This document shows positions 1 through 6,111 of a stretch of 13,945 bases of DNA, one piece after another. The position numbers and the translations under genes are program-made. This stretch comes from JAVDCA01 sp036491235 (lineage in GTDB: Bacteria > Pseudomonadota > Alphaproteobacteria > Rhizobiales > Xanthobacteraceae). The notes below the pieces were generated by a model that was not told the DNA's origin, made no database searches, and was given only the letters and a program-made list of their open reading frames with translations. Within the stretch, counting starts at the first letter, position 1. The number at the start of each line of letters is the position of its first letter. The stretch lies in NCBI GenBank assembly GCA_036491235.1, contig DASXCK010000083.1:1-13945 (forward strand), in the 5' to 3' direction.

Positions 1-25
1 GCGGTTTTCGTGCGGGAGACGCATC

Positions 26-1000
26 ATGATGCTACGGGGTGCCGGCGTCGTGCTGGCGCTCCTGGCGGCGTGTCCCGCCGTGGCGCAGGACGCCGCGTCG
101 TTCCCGTCGCGGCCGATCCGCATCGTCGTACCGTTTCCGGCCGGCGGGCCGACGGATATCGACATTCGCATCATCGCGCAGCGCATGAGCACGGACTGGA
201 AGCAGCCGGTCGTCATCGAGAACCGGCCGGGCGGCAACACGGCGATCGGCGCGCAGGTCGTCGCCAAGGCCGAGCCGGACGGCTACACGCTGCTCGCCGC
301 CATGGACACGACGCTGGTGCTCAACCCCGCGACCGCGATCGCGCCGCTGTCCTATGACCCGTTCCACGACTTTGCGACGATCACGCTCACGGCCAAGAAC
401 ACCTCGCTGATCACGGTGCGCACGGCCGATGGACCAAAGAGCGTCGCCGAGTTGATCGCCCGCGCCAAGCAGAACCCGGGCAAGCTCAACTATGGCGCCG
501 GCATCATCACGACACGGCTCGCGGGCTATCAGTTTGCGCACGAGGCCGGCATCAAGGTGCAGATGATCCCGTACAAGGGGAGCACCGACGTCGTGAACGG
601 CCTGCTCACCGGCAGCGTCGACTTCGCGGTTGACGGCGTAGCACCCAGCTTGCCGCTGATCAGGGCCGGCAAGCTGCGGGCGCTCGCCAAGCTCAACAGC
701 CGGCCGCTGTCGGTGCTGCCGGACCTCGAGCCGCTGTCGGTCGCGGCCAACCTGCCCCAGTTGCAGGACATGTCGTCATGGATCGGCCTCGTCGCGCCCG
801 CCGGCACGCCGGCGGACGTCATCGACAAGATCGCGCGCGAGGTTGTGGCGATCTATGCCGACCCGGCGATCGCGGATCGATTGGAGAAGGCGGGCATCAC
901 GACTGCGACGTCGACGCCGCAGGAGTTCGACGCGTTTTTCCGCGCCGAGGCGGAGCGCTGGACGAAGGTCGTTCGGGAGAGCGGGATCAGGCTGGAGTGA
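26..1000 (+). CDS. Tripartite tricarboxylate transporter substrate-binding protein (TctC/Bug family)
   Basis: This 324-residue protein is a periplasmic solute-binding protein of the Bug/TctC type, which captures small carboxylates and related acids for a TctA/TctB permease. An N-terminal export signal (about residues 1-21) ends in AVAQD. A lipobox-like LLAAC at residues 12-16 makes a lipoprotein possible. The family's first strand and ligand loop follow as RPIRIVVPFPAGGPTD (about 29-44), then ENRPGGN and later GLVAPAGTPADVIDKI, and the typical C-terminus is WTKVVRESGIRLE. The length is normal for the family. GGGAG lies 7 nt before the first ATG of an ATG-ATG pair. No TctA or TctB gene is in the window, so it looks like an orphan binding protein, as is common in Burkholderiales and Hyphomicrobiales. 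The family is clear; the ligand is unknown. Confidence 0.93.
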   Translation: MMLRGAGVVLALLAACPAVAQDAASFPSRPIRIVVPFPAGGPTDIDIRIIAQRMSTDWKQPVVIENRPGGNTAIGAQVVAKAEPDGYTLLAAMDTTLVLNPATAIAPLSYDPFHDFATITLTAKNTSLITVRTADGPKSVAELIARAKQNPGKLNYGAGIITTRLAGYQFAHEAGIKVQMIPYKGSTDVVNGLLTGSVDFAVDGVAPSLPLIRAGKLRALAKLNSRPLSVLPDLEPLSVAANLPQLQDMSSWIGLVAPAGTPADVIDKIAREVVAIYADPAIADRLEKAGITTATSTPQEFDAFFRAEAERWTKVVRESGIRLE

Positions 1001-1002
1001 GG

Positions 1003-1036
1003 CGGGATGTAGCGCGGATGAGCGAGCGATATCCCG
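1003..1036. repeat. Degenerate palindromic intergenic element
   Basis: CGGGAT (1003-1008) and ATCCCG (1031-1036) are perfect 6-bp inverted arms around an inner GGAT-gagcgagcgat-ATCC-like section, directly after the binding-protein stop. It resembles, from memory, a GC-rich repeat of the type GTAGC-CGGATGAGCG-AGCGATATCC scattered between genes in Bradyrhizobium and relatives. No T-run follows, so it is not a canonical intrinsic terminator. The repeat-family assignment is recollection, not a search. Confidence 0.45.
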
Positions 1037-1108
1037 GATCAGGCGTCCGGCCTATCGCCTTCATTTGATCACACGAGGGGCGGGCCTGCACCTTGCCGAC
1101 CCGCTGTT

Positions 1109-1273
1109 TCAGATGCGTCCCATGAGCAATAGAACGACGACAACGACGAGGACGATGCCGATGAGGCTGACGCCGCGGTGGCCATAGCCGTAGCCGTAGC
1201 CGCCGAAGCGGCCGCTGAATCCGCCAAGGAGGAAGATCACAAGGAGGATAATGAGGATAAGTCCGATGGACAT
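1109..1273 (-). CDS. DUF3309-like small hydrophobic membrane protein
   Basis: This 54-residue ORF has two hydrophobic segments: IGLILIILLVIFLLGG (about residues 3-18) and LIGIVLVVVVVLLLMG (about 37-52). A glycine/tyrosine-rich, arginine-containing linker, GRFGGYGYGYGHRG, separates them. The start, the SIGLILIILLVIFLLG-type opening and the Gly/Tyr linker match the DUF3309 family of very small inner-membrane proteins found widely in Proteobacteria, whose function is unknown. GGAG precedes the ATG by about 9 nt. It points the same way as the L,D-transpeptidase upstream, with a stress/envelope block around it, so a cell-envelope role is plausible but not shown. Confidence 0.82.
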   Translation of the reverse strand: MSIGLILIILLVIFLLGGFSGRFGGYGYGYGHRGVSLIGIVLVVVVVLLLMGRI

Positions 1274-1328
1274 GGTTCGTATCTCCGTTGCCGCAGCGAA
1301 GCCGAAGGCTTCCCCGGCGATAAAATGT

Positions 1329-1439
1329 TCAGTCGAGTGAATTTGCCGCTGACATGCGGTTATCGATATCCGCCTGCGCGATGATGCGCAGCAGGACCGC
1401 GACCGTCGGCAGGAAAGCAGCGGCGATCAACTTGCGCAT
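1329..1439 (-). CDS. Possible small exported peptide, 36 aa (uncertain)
   Basis: A 36-codon ORF lies between the L,D-transpeptidase stop and the DUF3309-like gene, on the same strand. GGGAG sits 7 nt upstream of its ATG. It opens MRKLIAAAFLPTVAVLL, a charged-then-hydrophobic pattern like a signal peptide or membrane anchor, and then ends soon after in a polar tail (ADIDNRMSAANSLD). It could be a real micro-protein, the signal-peptide remnant of a decayed secreted protein, or chance. I recognise no family. Confidence 0.3.
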   Translation of the reverse strand: MRKLIAAAFLPTVAVLLRIIAQADIDNRMSAANSLD

Positions 1440-1472
1440 CGTTCGCTCCCGAAGGGTTTTCGCTTGGTCGGC

Positions 1473-2180
1473 TCAGTAGACCCCTGTCGTGCGCAAATCG
1501 GCCGTTCGGGGCGCGGCAATGCGCGCCGGCACGACGCTCCTTGCAATCTGGCCGTGACTGGCAAGCACGATGACCTGGGTACCGACCGTCACCCGGCTGT
1601 AGAGATCGATGACATCGGCATTGATGAGGCGGATGCAGCCGCTCGAAACGCGGGTTCCGATCGTCTGGGGCGCGTTGGTGCCGTGGATCCGATACTCGGT
1701 GCTGCCGAGATACATGGCGCGAGCCCCGAGCGGGTTGCGCCTGCCGCCAGCCATCCAGCGCGGCAGGTAAGGCTGGCGCACGATCATCTCACGCGGCGGT
1801 GTCCAATCCGGCCACTCGGCCATCCGCGTGACCGATTGTGATCCGGACCATCTGAATCCATCGCGTCCGACGCCAATGCCGTAGCGGATGGCCCTGCCGT
1901 CGCCGAGCACGAAGTAGAGATAGGTGTTTGCGGTATCGATGATGATCGTCCCGGCTGCGGCGGTCGTCGGGTAACCGACCACTTGGCGGCGCAGCTTGGG
2001 AGCCAGCGTGAGGTCGCTCTCGGCCACCGCAGGCTCCGGCATCGTCGGTGCGGAGACGACCGCGGAAGTGGGGAGATATACCGGCGGGCGCGGAGCGCCG
2101 ATCGCGGCGCCGACCCAGAGCACCGCGCCGGCGGCGGCGAGGATGCTGGCGGACATCAGTGCGGATTTTCGGACGGTCAT
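1473..2180 (-). CDS. L,D-transpeptidase (YkuD / ErfK-YbiS-YnhG family)
   Basis: L,D-transpeptidases make 3-3 peptidoglycan crosslinks or attach proteins to the wall, in the periplasm, through a catalytic cysteine. The 235-residue product has an N-terminal hydrophobic segment (about residues 8-28, signal peptide or anchor), a Pro/Ala/Val-rich linker and a YkuD domain (about 77-206). The active-site signature is intact: HGTN with His166, then SSGCIRL with Cys182, in the expected H-X(~15)-SxGCxR arrangement. PEWPDWTPP-like and NPLGARAMYL motifs are typical of the family. GAGGGG lies 7 nt upstream of the ATG. It is transcribed away from the secreted-protein/HWE-kinase pair across an AT-rich region. 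Whether it crosslinks the wall or anchors an outer-membrane protein cannot be told from the sequence. Confidence 0.95.
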   Translation of the reverse strand: MTVRKSALMSASILAAAGAVLWVGAAIGAPRPPVYLPTSAVVSAPTMPEPAVAESDLTLAPKLRRQVVGYPTTAAAGTIIIDTANTYLYFVLGDGRAIRYGIGVGRDGFRWSGSQSVTRMAEWPDWTPPREMIVRQPYLPRWMAGGRRNPLGARAMYLGSTEYRIHGTNAPQTIGTRVSSGCIRLINADVIDLYSRVTVGTQVIVLASHGQIARSVVPARIAAPRTADLRTTGVY

Positions 2181-2214
2181 GCGTGTTCCCCTCGTGGTTG
2201 AGGGAACAAGTCAT

Positions 2215-2400
2215 TAGACCGGAAATAGTTCCTATATTTCAGCATTGAATAATAATAATTCCCCCCGTCTTCTTCGCCAAATCTGGGAAATTATTGAATC
2301 ACTGTTGAGTTCATTGAACTATTACAAAGTATTTATTCTTATGTTTGGGATAAATATTTCGATTAATCCCATAAATATTGGAACAGGCGATCGAAATACA
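2215..2400. other. AT-rich divergent intergenic region
   Basis: This stretch between the L,D-transpeptidase and the small secreted protein is far richer in A and T than the rest of the window. It contains runs such as GAATAATAATAATT and short inverted repeats: GGAAATAGTTCC (2221-2232), GTTCATTGAAC and an imperfect GGGATAAA...TTAATCCC pair (2348-2371). No convincing coding sequence is seen in its upstream part. It probably holds the promoters for both directions; the plus-strand promoter candidate is listed separately. Confidence 0.6.
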
Positions 2401-2404
2401 CGTT
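2380..2404 (+). promoter_or_regulatory. EcfG-type (general stress response) promoter
   Basis: GGAAC (2380-2384) is followed after exactly 16 nt by CGTT (2401-2404). This matches the alphaproteobacterial EcfG consensus GGAAC-N16/17-CGTT in both elements and spacing. The expected transcription start near 2410 leaves a leader of about 30 nt before the ATG at 2440. It would drive the small secreted protein and probably the HWE kinase behind it. The motif match is seen; sigma-factor use is inferred. Confidence 0.7.
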
Positions 2405-2439
2405 GTCACCCGCGTCCACATCAGGCCCCGAGAGCTCCC

Positions 2440-2706
2440 ATGTTCAGATCGTTCGACACAAGGATCGGCTCCGCGATCATGGCCACCTTCGCCATCGTGG
2501 GTGGTCTGGCGGTCCTTGCGCCTGGCGCCCCCGCCATGACGAAGTGGAAGGCGCAGACGCAATCCACCGCCGAGGCTCCGGCGACGCTCCCCAAGGGAGA
2601 GCCGTGCTCCGTGCTCGAATGGCCCAACTACGAGCAGAGCTGCCAATTCGACAAAAGACAGCGCGCCGGCGAGATTCACGCTGTCAGGATCATCGCCGTC
2701 CGGTAG
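2440..2706 (+). CDS. Small secreted protein with two cysteines (hypothetical)
   Basis: This 88-residue protein has a signal peptide (about residues 1-30: basic start, then IMATFAIVGGLAVLAPGAPAM). The short mature part carries two cysteines in CSVLEWPNYEQSC and ends QFDKRQRAGEIHAVRIIAVR. The two cysteines could form one disulfide in the periplasm. I chose the ATG at 2440 over an upstream in-frame ATG because the upstream part is AT-rich, non-secretory and would overlap the promoter; GAGAG lies shortly before 2440. The C-terminal pattern resembles small hypothetical proteins common in Bradyrhizobium-type genomes, but I know no assigned function. Position under an EcfG-type promoter and before an HWE kinase suggests a stress-induced envelope protein. 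Confidence 0.75.
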   Translation: MFRSFDTRIGSAIMATFAIVGGLAVLAPGAPAMTKWKAQTQSTAEAPATLPKGEPCSVLEWPNYEQSCQFDKRQRAGEIHAVRIIAVR

Positions 2707-2777
2707 ACCGCCTGAGCGGGGCCGGCCCGCCTCGTCGGCGACCGTGGCTTGATTTTCTGCTATCGTGCCGCCTGCCT

Positions 2778-3524
2778 ATGACGGACGATCGTAAAAACCC
2801 CAAAGAATCCACGCTCGAAGCGGAAAATGCCGACTTGCGCGCCTTGCTGATGCAAGCCGGCGTCGATGCCGAACATCGTCTCGCGAAAGCCGGCGTCGAT
2901 GCCACGGCGAACGAGGCCGCCAAACGGGTTCAGCAGCTTCTGCTGGAGGAATTGCATCATCGCGTGAAGAACACGCTGGCGACCGTCATCGCCATTGCGT
3001 CGCGAAGTCTGCGGTCCGCCAAGACGCTGGAGGAAGGCCGCGTGGCGGTCGAAAGCCGGCTGGTCGCCCTGGGAAGGGCGCATGACGTGCTGCTTCAAGC
3101 GCAATGGGCGCGCGCCAGACTGAGCGACGTCATTCACTCCGCGATCGAGCCATTCGAGGGCCGGGGCGGCCAGCGGTTTATCGTCCAGGACATTTCGGTC
3201 GACGTCGGTTCGGGGGCGGTCCTGCCCCTGACAATGTCCCTCAACGAATTGTGCACCAACGCACTGAAATACGGTGCCTTATCCAATGACACGGGACACA
3301 TCGAGATCGCCGCAACCGTCGATCATACGATGCTGCGCCTCACCTGGACCGAGAAGGACGGCCCCTTGATCCAGGCGCCGGAACGACTGAGCTTCGGGTC
3401 GCGCCTCATCAGCGCGCTCGCCGCGCAGCTTCATGGAGAGGCTCGCTTGACATACGATCCCGCAGGCCTCGTCTACGAGCTCGAAGTTCCGATGAGCGCT
3501 TTGCGAGAGTCCAGGGCGCGATGA
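2778..3524 (+). CDS. HWE-family sensor histidine kinase, cytosolic, no sensor domain
   Basis: This 248-residue kinase autophosphorylates on histidine and passes phosphate to a response regulator. The N-terminal ~58 residues look like a coiled coil, with no PAS, GAF or membrane segment. The H-box is ELHHRVKN with His61 as likely phosphoacceptor. The ATPase part has an N-box NELCTNALKYGALS (about 156-169), the family-defining LTWTEKDGP with Trp190 and Glu192 (the W-x-E of HWE kinases), and FGSRLI (206-211). The chosen ATG at 2778 starts a natural N-terminus; the frame is open further upstream but there it overlaps the secreted protein. It lies 71 nt behind that gene, probably in the same transcript, and no response regulator is in the window. 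HWE/HisKA_2 kinases often feed the PhyR-NepR-EcfG pathway, which fits the EcfG-type promoter upstream; this pairing is inferred. Confidence 0.92.
   Translation: MTDDRKNPKESTLEAENADLRALLMQAGVDAEHRLAKAGVDATANEAAKRVQQLLLEELHHRVKNTLATVIAIASRSLRSAKTLEEGRVAVESRLVALGRAHDVLLQAQWARARLSDVIHSAIEPFEGRGGQRFIVQDISVDVGSGAVLPLTMSLNELCTNALKYGALSNDTGHIEIAATVDHTMLRLTWTEKDGPLIQAPERLSFGSRLISALAAQLHGEARLTYDPAGLVYELEVPMSALRESRAR
2854..2903 (+). repeat. 17-bp direct repeat encoding an 11-residue repeat in the kinase coiled coil
   Basis: AAGCCGGCGTCGATGCC occurs at 2854-2870 and again at 2887-2903. The period is 33 nt (11 codons), giving AGVDA twice in the kinase N-terminus. An 11-residue period is a hendecad, which is compatible with a coiled coil. 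Confidence 0.75.
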
Positions 3525-3537
3525 CTCTTCTCTTTCG

Positions 3538-3590
3538 CAGGATCATCACGCTTTAAGATAGCGTCCGAGCATGATCTCTTCCGAAGGCCG
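3538..3590. repeat. Degenerate Hyphomicrobiales-type palindromic repeat
   Basis: The stretch contains GGATCATCACGCTTTAA followed by CCGAGCATGATCTCTTCCGAAGGCCGG. From memory this resembles a common rhizobial/Bradyrhizobium intergenic palindrome built from GATCATGC-type ends and GCATGATCTTTTCCGAAAACCGG. The copy looks decayed. It lies between the HWE kinase and the groES remnant, in a stretch with no functional gene. Confidence 0.4.
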
Positions 3591-3631
3591 GTATCGCCTC
3601 GTTTGGTCGGTACAAGCGGAGGGAAGCGTCG

Positions 3632-3733
3632 TTACGCGGCTTTCTTGCGTGCCTGGGCGTCGACCAGCACGCCCAAGATGTCGCTCTCCTTCAGGTACTC
3701 GGCGCCGCCGAGCTTGACCTCGGTGCCCGCTCC
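3632..3733 (-). pseudogene. groES remnant: C-terminal ~32 codons only
   Basis: Read on the minus strand, the frame ending at the TAA of 3632-3634 gives AGTEVKLGG, then LKESDILGVL, then a tail VDAQARKKAA. This matches the C-terminus of co-chaperonin GroES (SGTEVK...KESDIxGVL), including the Lys-Lys-Ala-Ala ending seen in rhizobial copies. Compared with normal GroES, about two residues seem missing before KESD. Upstream the similarity stops and a TAG lies in frame at 3749-3751, so there is no start codon and none of the N-terminal two thirds. It begins some 20 nt after the LLM monooxygenase stop. It is a scar of a former groES(-groEL) copy removed by rearrangement and is very unlikely to be translated. 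Confidence 0.8.
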
Positions 3734-3755
3734 ATGCGGGCTGCGGCGCTACGAG

Positions 3756-4880
3756 CTATGCCCTCAACCCCATCCGCTTGAGCCGCGGCAGCACCTCGTC
3801 GCAGAAATAGGGCAGTTCGTCGGCGTAGTTCACGAACGAGATGCCGATGCCGCGCAGGCCGGCCTGACTCATCTCGGCGAGGATGCGCGCGACCGTGTCG
3901 GGGTCGCCGACCACCGGAAAGCCGCCCATGCCCTGGGCGTAGCCGTTGCGCGCGGTCTGGAAGTCGGCGGGCGAGTGGTTCTGCGGCGTGATGTTCTTCT
4001 TGCCGAGGATGAGATCGACCGCGGACCAGTCGGCATTCTCGACGACGCAATGCCGATAGTAGGCCTCGGCCTCGGCGACAGTCGGGCGGCAGGTGACGAC
4101 GCCGACGGTATAGACGTCGATCTCGCGGCCGATCTTCTCGGCTTCCGCCTTGACGGCGCGCACCTTGCTCTCGGTCTCCTCGCGCGAGCGGCGCGACGCG
4201 TTGGTGAAGAAGGCGTCGCAGTTGCGCAGCGCAAAAGCGCGGCCGACGTCGGAGGCGCCGGCATTCATCATCAACGGCCGCGTGCCGCCGACCGGCTTCG
4301 GCTTGGCGCGGATGCCCTTCAGGTCGAAGTAGCGGCCCGCGAAAGCGAAATCCTCGCGGTCCGACCAGGCGAGCTTGACGACTTCGATCCACTCCTGCGC
4401 GTATTCGTAGCGCTCGTCGTGCTCGCGCTGCTTCACGCCGAACATCTCGAACTCGCCCTCGTTCCAGCCGACCACGAGGTTGAGGCCGAAGCGGCCCTCG
4501 CCGATGTGGTCGGCGGTGACGAACTCCTTGGCGGCGATGATCGGGTTGAACAGCGGCGCGTGCACGGTGCCGAACACGATGATCTTCTTGGTCGAGGCGA
4601 GGAGCCCGGAGGCCCAGGTCATCGTCTCCCAGGTCGCGCCCTGGTAGTCGGTGTCGCCGCCATAGCCCTTCCAGCGCGCGATCGGCAGCAGGAAATCGAT
4701 ACCGGCCTCATCTGCCATGCGGGCTAGTCGCAGGTTGTCGGGCCACGCCCCCGACCAGCGCTCGGGCACCCGCGTCACCGCGCGCCCGGACGAGCAGTTG
4801 GGACCGAACAGGCCGATCTTGAGCGCATTGGCGTTGTACATGCCCATGCGCTCGCGCATTGAAATATGGGGCGCCAGCAT
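3756..4880 (-). CDS. LLM-class flavin-dependent monooxygenase (luciferase-like, RutA-related)
   Basis: This is an FMNH2-dependent monooxygenase of the bacterial luciferase superfamily (TIM barrel), 374 residues. Landmarks are KIGLFGPNCSSG near the N-terminus, ADEAGIDFLLPIARWKGYGG, VFGTVHAPLFNPIIAAKE, the strongly conserved GRFGLNLVVGWNEGEFEMFG, YAQEWIEVVKLAW, PLMMNAGASDVGRAFA and the C-terminal MGGFPVVGDPDTVARILAEM. The pattern is close to RutA and alkanesulfonate/dimethylsulfone-type monooxygenases. I chose the ATG at 4880 because GAGG lies just upstream; in-frame starts further upstream (for example 4913) lack this and add non-conserved residues. A reduced-flavin supplier is not obvious nearby. 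It is transcribed divergently from the ene-reductase, sharing a region rich in palindromes. The substrate is unknown. Confidence 0.93.
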   Translation of the reverse strand: MLAPHISMRERMGMYNANALKIGLFGPNCSSGRAVTRVPERWSGAWPDNLRLARMADEAGIDFLLPIARWKGYGGDTDYQGATWETMTWASGLLASTKKIIVFGTVHAPLFNPIIAAKEFVTADHIGEGRFGLNLVVGWNEGEFEMFGVKQREHDERYEYAQEWIEVVKLAWSDREDFAFAGRYFDLKGIRAKPKPVGGTRPLMMNAGASDVGRAFALRNCDAFFTNASRRSREETESKVRAVKAEAEKIGREIDVYTVGVVTCRPTVAEAEAYYRHCVVENADWSAVDLILGKKNITPQNHSPADFQTARNGYAQGMGGFPVVGDPDTVARILAEMSQAGLRGIGISFVNYADELPYFCDEVLPRLKRMGLRA

Positions 4881-4942
4881 TGGTGATCCTCGGTGCGGGT
4901 CGGGATTGTTCATAGCAGGGAGAGGGGCGTCAATGTGGATAT

Positions 4943-4995
4943 GGCACAGCGCGCGCTCCCTCTCACCGTAAGAACGGGAGAGCACGCGCTGTGCC
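4943..4995. promoter_or_regulatory. Long inverted repeat in the LLM/OYE divergent region
   Basis: GGCACAGCGCG (4943-4953) and CGCGCTGTGCC (4985-4995) are perfect 11-bp inverted arms. Inside them a further GCTC/GAGC pairing and CTC/GAG pairing extend the stem with two mismatches. It sits 63 nt upstream of the LLM start and 40 nt upstream of the OYE start. It could be an operator, an mRNA leader hairpin or a small repeat element; no T-run follows on either strand. Confidence 0.55.
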
Positions 4996-5004
4996 CGCTT
5001 TACA

Positions 5005-5018
5005 TGCCACTGTTGGCA
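5005..5018. promoter_or_regulatory. Candidate operator TGCCA-N4-TGGCA, site 1
   Basis: TGCCACTGTTGGCA is a 5-bp inverted repeat with a 4-nt centre, 16 nt before the OYE start. The same half-sites with the same spacing recur at 10279-10292 between the MFS and UbiD genes. A second overlapping palindrome, TTGGC-AC-GCCAA, spans 5013-5024. A regulator bound here would cover the OYE translation/transcription start region. The regulator is not encoded in the window. Confidence 0.55.
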
Positions 5019-5034
5019 CGCCAAATTTCGGCCC

Positions 5035-6111
5035 ATGCCCGATCTATTCTCCCCCATCCGCCTCGGCGCCTGCGAGTTGCCCAACCGAATCGTGATGGCG
5101 CCGATGACGCGCAACCGCGCCGGGTCCGGCGAGGTGCCGACCGCGCTGATGGCCACCTATTATGCGCAGCGCGCGGGCGCCGGGCTGATCATCACCGAGG
5201 GCACGCAGATCTCGGCCCAGGGGCAGGGCTATCCCGGTACGCCCGGCATCTTCTCGCCCGAGCAGCTCGATGGCTGGCGGCACGTCACCGAGGAGGTGTT
5301 CGTGCATCACGGGCGCATCTTCAGCCAGCTCTGGCACGTCGGGCGCGTTTCGCATCCGCTGCTGCAGCCGGAGGGGGCGCTCCCCGTCGCGCCGTCGGCG
5401 ATCGCGCCCACCGGCAAGCTGTGGACGCTGCAGGGCATGAAGGATTTCGTCACCCCGCGCACGCTCGGGACCGGCGAGATCGCCGGTCTCGTCGAGGATT
5501 ATCGCAAGGCGGCCGCCAATGCGCTCGCCGCCGGCTTCGACGGCGTGGAGCTGCACGCCGCGAACGGCTACCTGATCGACCAGTTTTTGCGCGACGGCAG
5601 CAACCGGCGCATCGATCGCTACGGCGGCAGCGTCACCAACCGGGTGCGGCTGCTGCTCGAGGTTACCGAGGCGCTGATCGGCGAGGCGGGCGCCGCGCGG
5701 GTCGGCGTGCGGCTTTCGCCCACCAACCCGTTCAACGACATGGCGGACTCGGCACCGGCCGCGCTGTTCGGCTACGCGGTCGAGCAGCTCGATGCGTACG
5801 GGCTCGCCTACCTGCACATCGTCGAGCCGGGGCCGACCGATCCCAACGGGCAGGGCGAGCGGCCGGACGGAAAGTTTTTCCGCGCGCGCTGGCGCGGGCC
5901 GCTGATGCTCAACAAGGGCTACGATCTCGCCCGCGCCAATGCGGCGATCGCCGAGGGCGTGGCGGATCTGGTTTCGTTTGCGACGCTCTATCTCGCCAAC
6001 CCCGATCTTCCGGCGCGGCTCGCCCGCGGCGGACCGTTCAATCCGCCGGATCGGGCAACGTTCTATGGGGGAAGCGAGAAAGGCTATACGGACTATCCGG
6101 CGTTGGGGTGA
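5035..6111 (+). CDS. Old Yellow Enzyme-family ene-reductase (NemA/xenobiotic reductase type)
   Basis: FMN-dependent, NAD(P)H-using enzyme of the OYE family, which reduces activated C=C bonds and, in some members, nitro compounds. The 358 residues form a complete TIM barrel. The N-terminus LFSPIRLG...LPNRIVMAPMTRNRA is diagnostic. The flavin/substrate site shows Gln98 and His101 in SQLWHVGR, then HAANGYLIDQF with substrate-binding His174 and Asn177 and proton donor Tyr179, DRYGGS, and Arg226 in GVRLSP. The C-terminal FMN phosphate region reads LVSFATLYLANPDLP. No clear Shine-Dalgarno precedes the ATG, but the N-terminus matches the family exactly. Its 3' end overlaps the convergent ATP-grasp ORF by 74 nt. 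Its context suggests reduction of an unsaturated or nitro-substituted intermediate; the substrate is unproven. Confidence 0.95.
   Translation: MPDLFSPIRLGACELPNRIVMAPMTRNRAGSGEVPTALMATYYAQRAGAGLIITEGTQISAQGQGYPGTPGIFSPEQLDGWRHVTEEVFVHHGRIFSQLWHVGRVSHPLLQPEGALPVAPSAIAPTGKLWTLQGMKDFVTPRTLGTGEIAGLVEDYRKAAANALAAGFDGVELHAANGYLIDQFLRDGSNRRIDRYGGSVTNRVRLLLEVTEALIGEAGAARVGVRLSPTNPFNDMADSAPAALFGYAVEQLDAYGLAYLHIVEPGPTDPNGQGERPDGKFFRARWRGPLMLNKGYDLARANAAIAEGVADLVSFATLYLANPDLPARLARGGPFNPPDRATFYGGSEKGYTDYPALG

Noticed and set aside
2192..2232. Second EcfG promoter on the minus strand for the L,D-transpeptidase (GGAAC as the complement of 2228-2232, then GTT)
   Set aside because: The gap between GGAAC and GTT is 20 nt; the consensus allows 17-18. 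Not supported without mapping.
3690..3735. Alternative small ORF starting at the ATG complementary to 3733-3735
   Set aside because: That frame gives a 14-residue low-complexity peptide; the GroES-like frame explains the conserved residues better.
3603..4727. 374-codon plus-strand ORF opposite the LLM monooxygenase
   Set aside because: It mirrors the LLM gene codon for codon, has no family motif and is an artefact of high GC.
5014..5028. Sigma-54 promoter starting TGGCACG before OYE
   Set aside because: The -12 GC is missing at the required GG-N10-GC spacing; the same test fails for TGGCAC at 10288.
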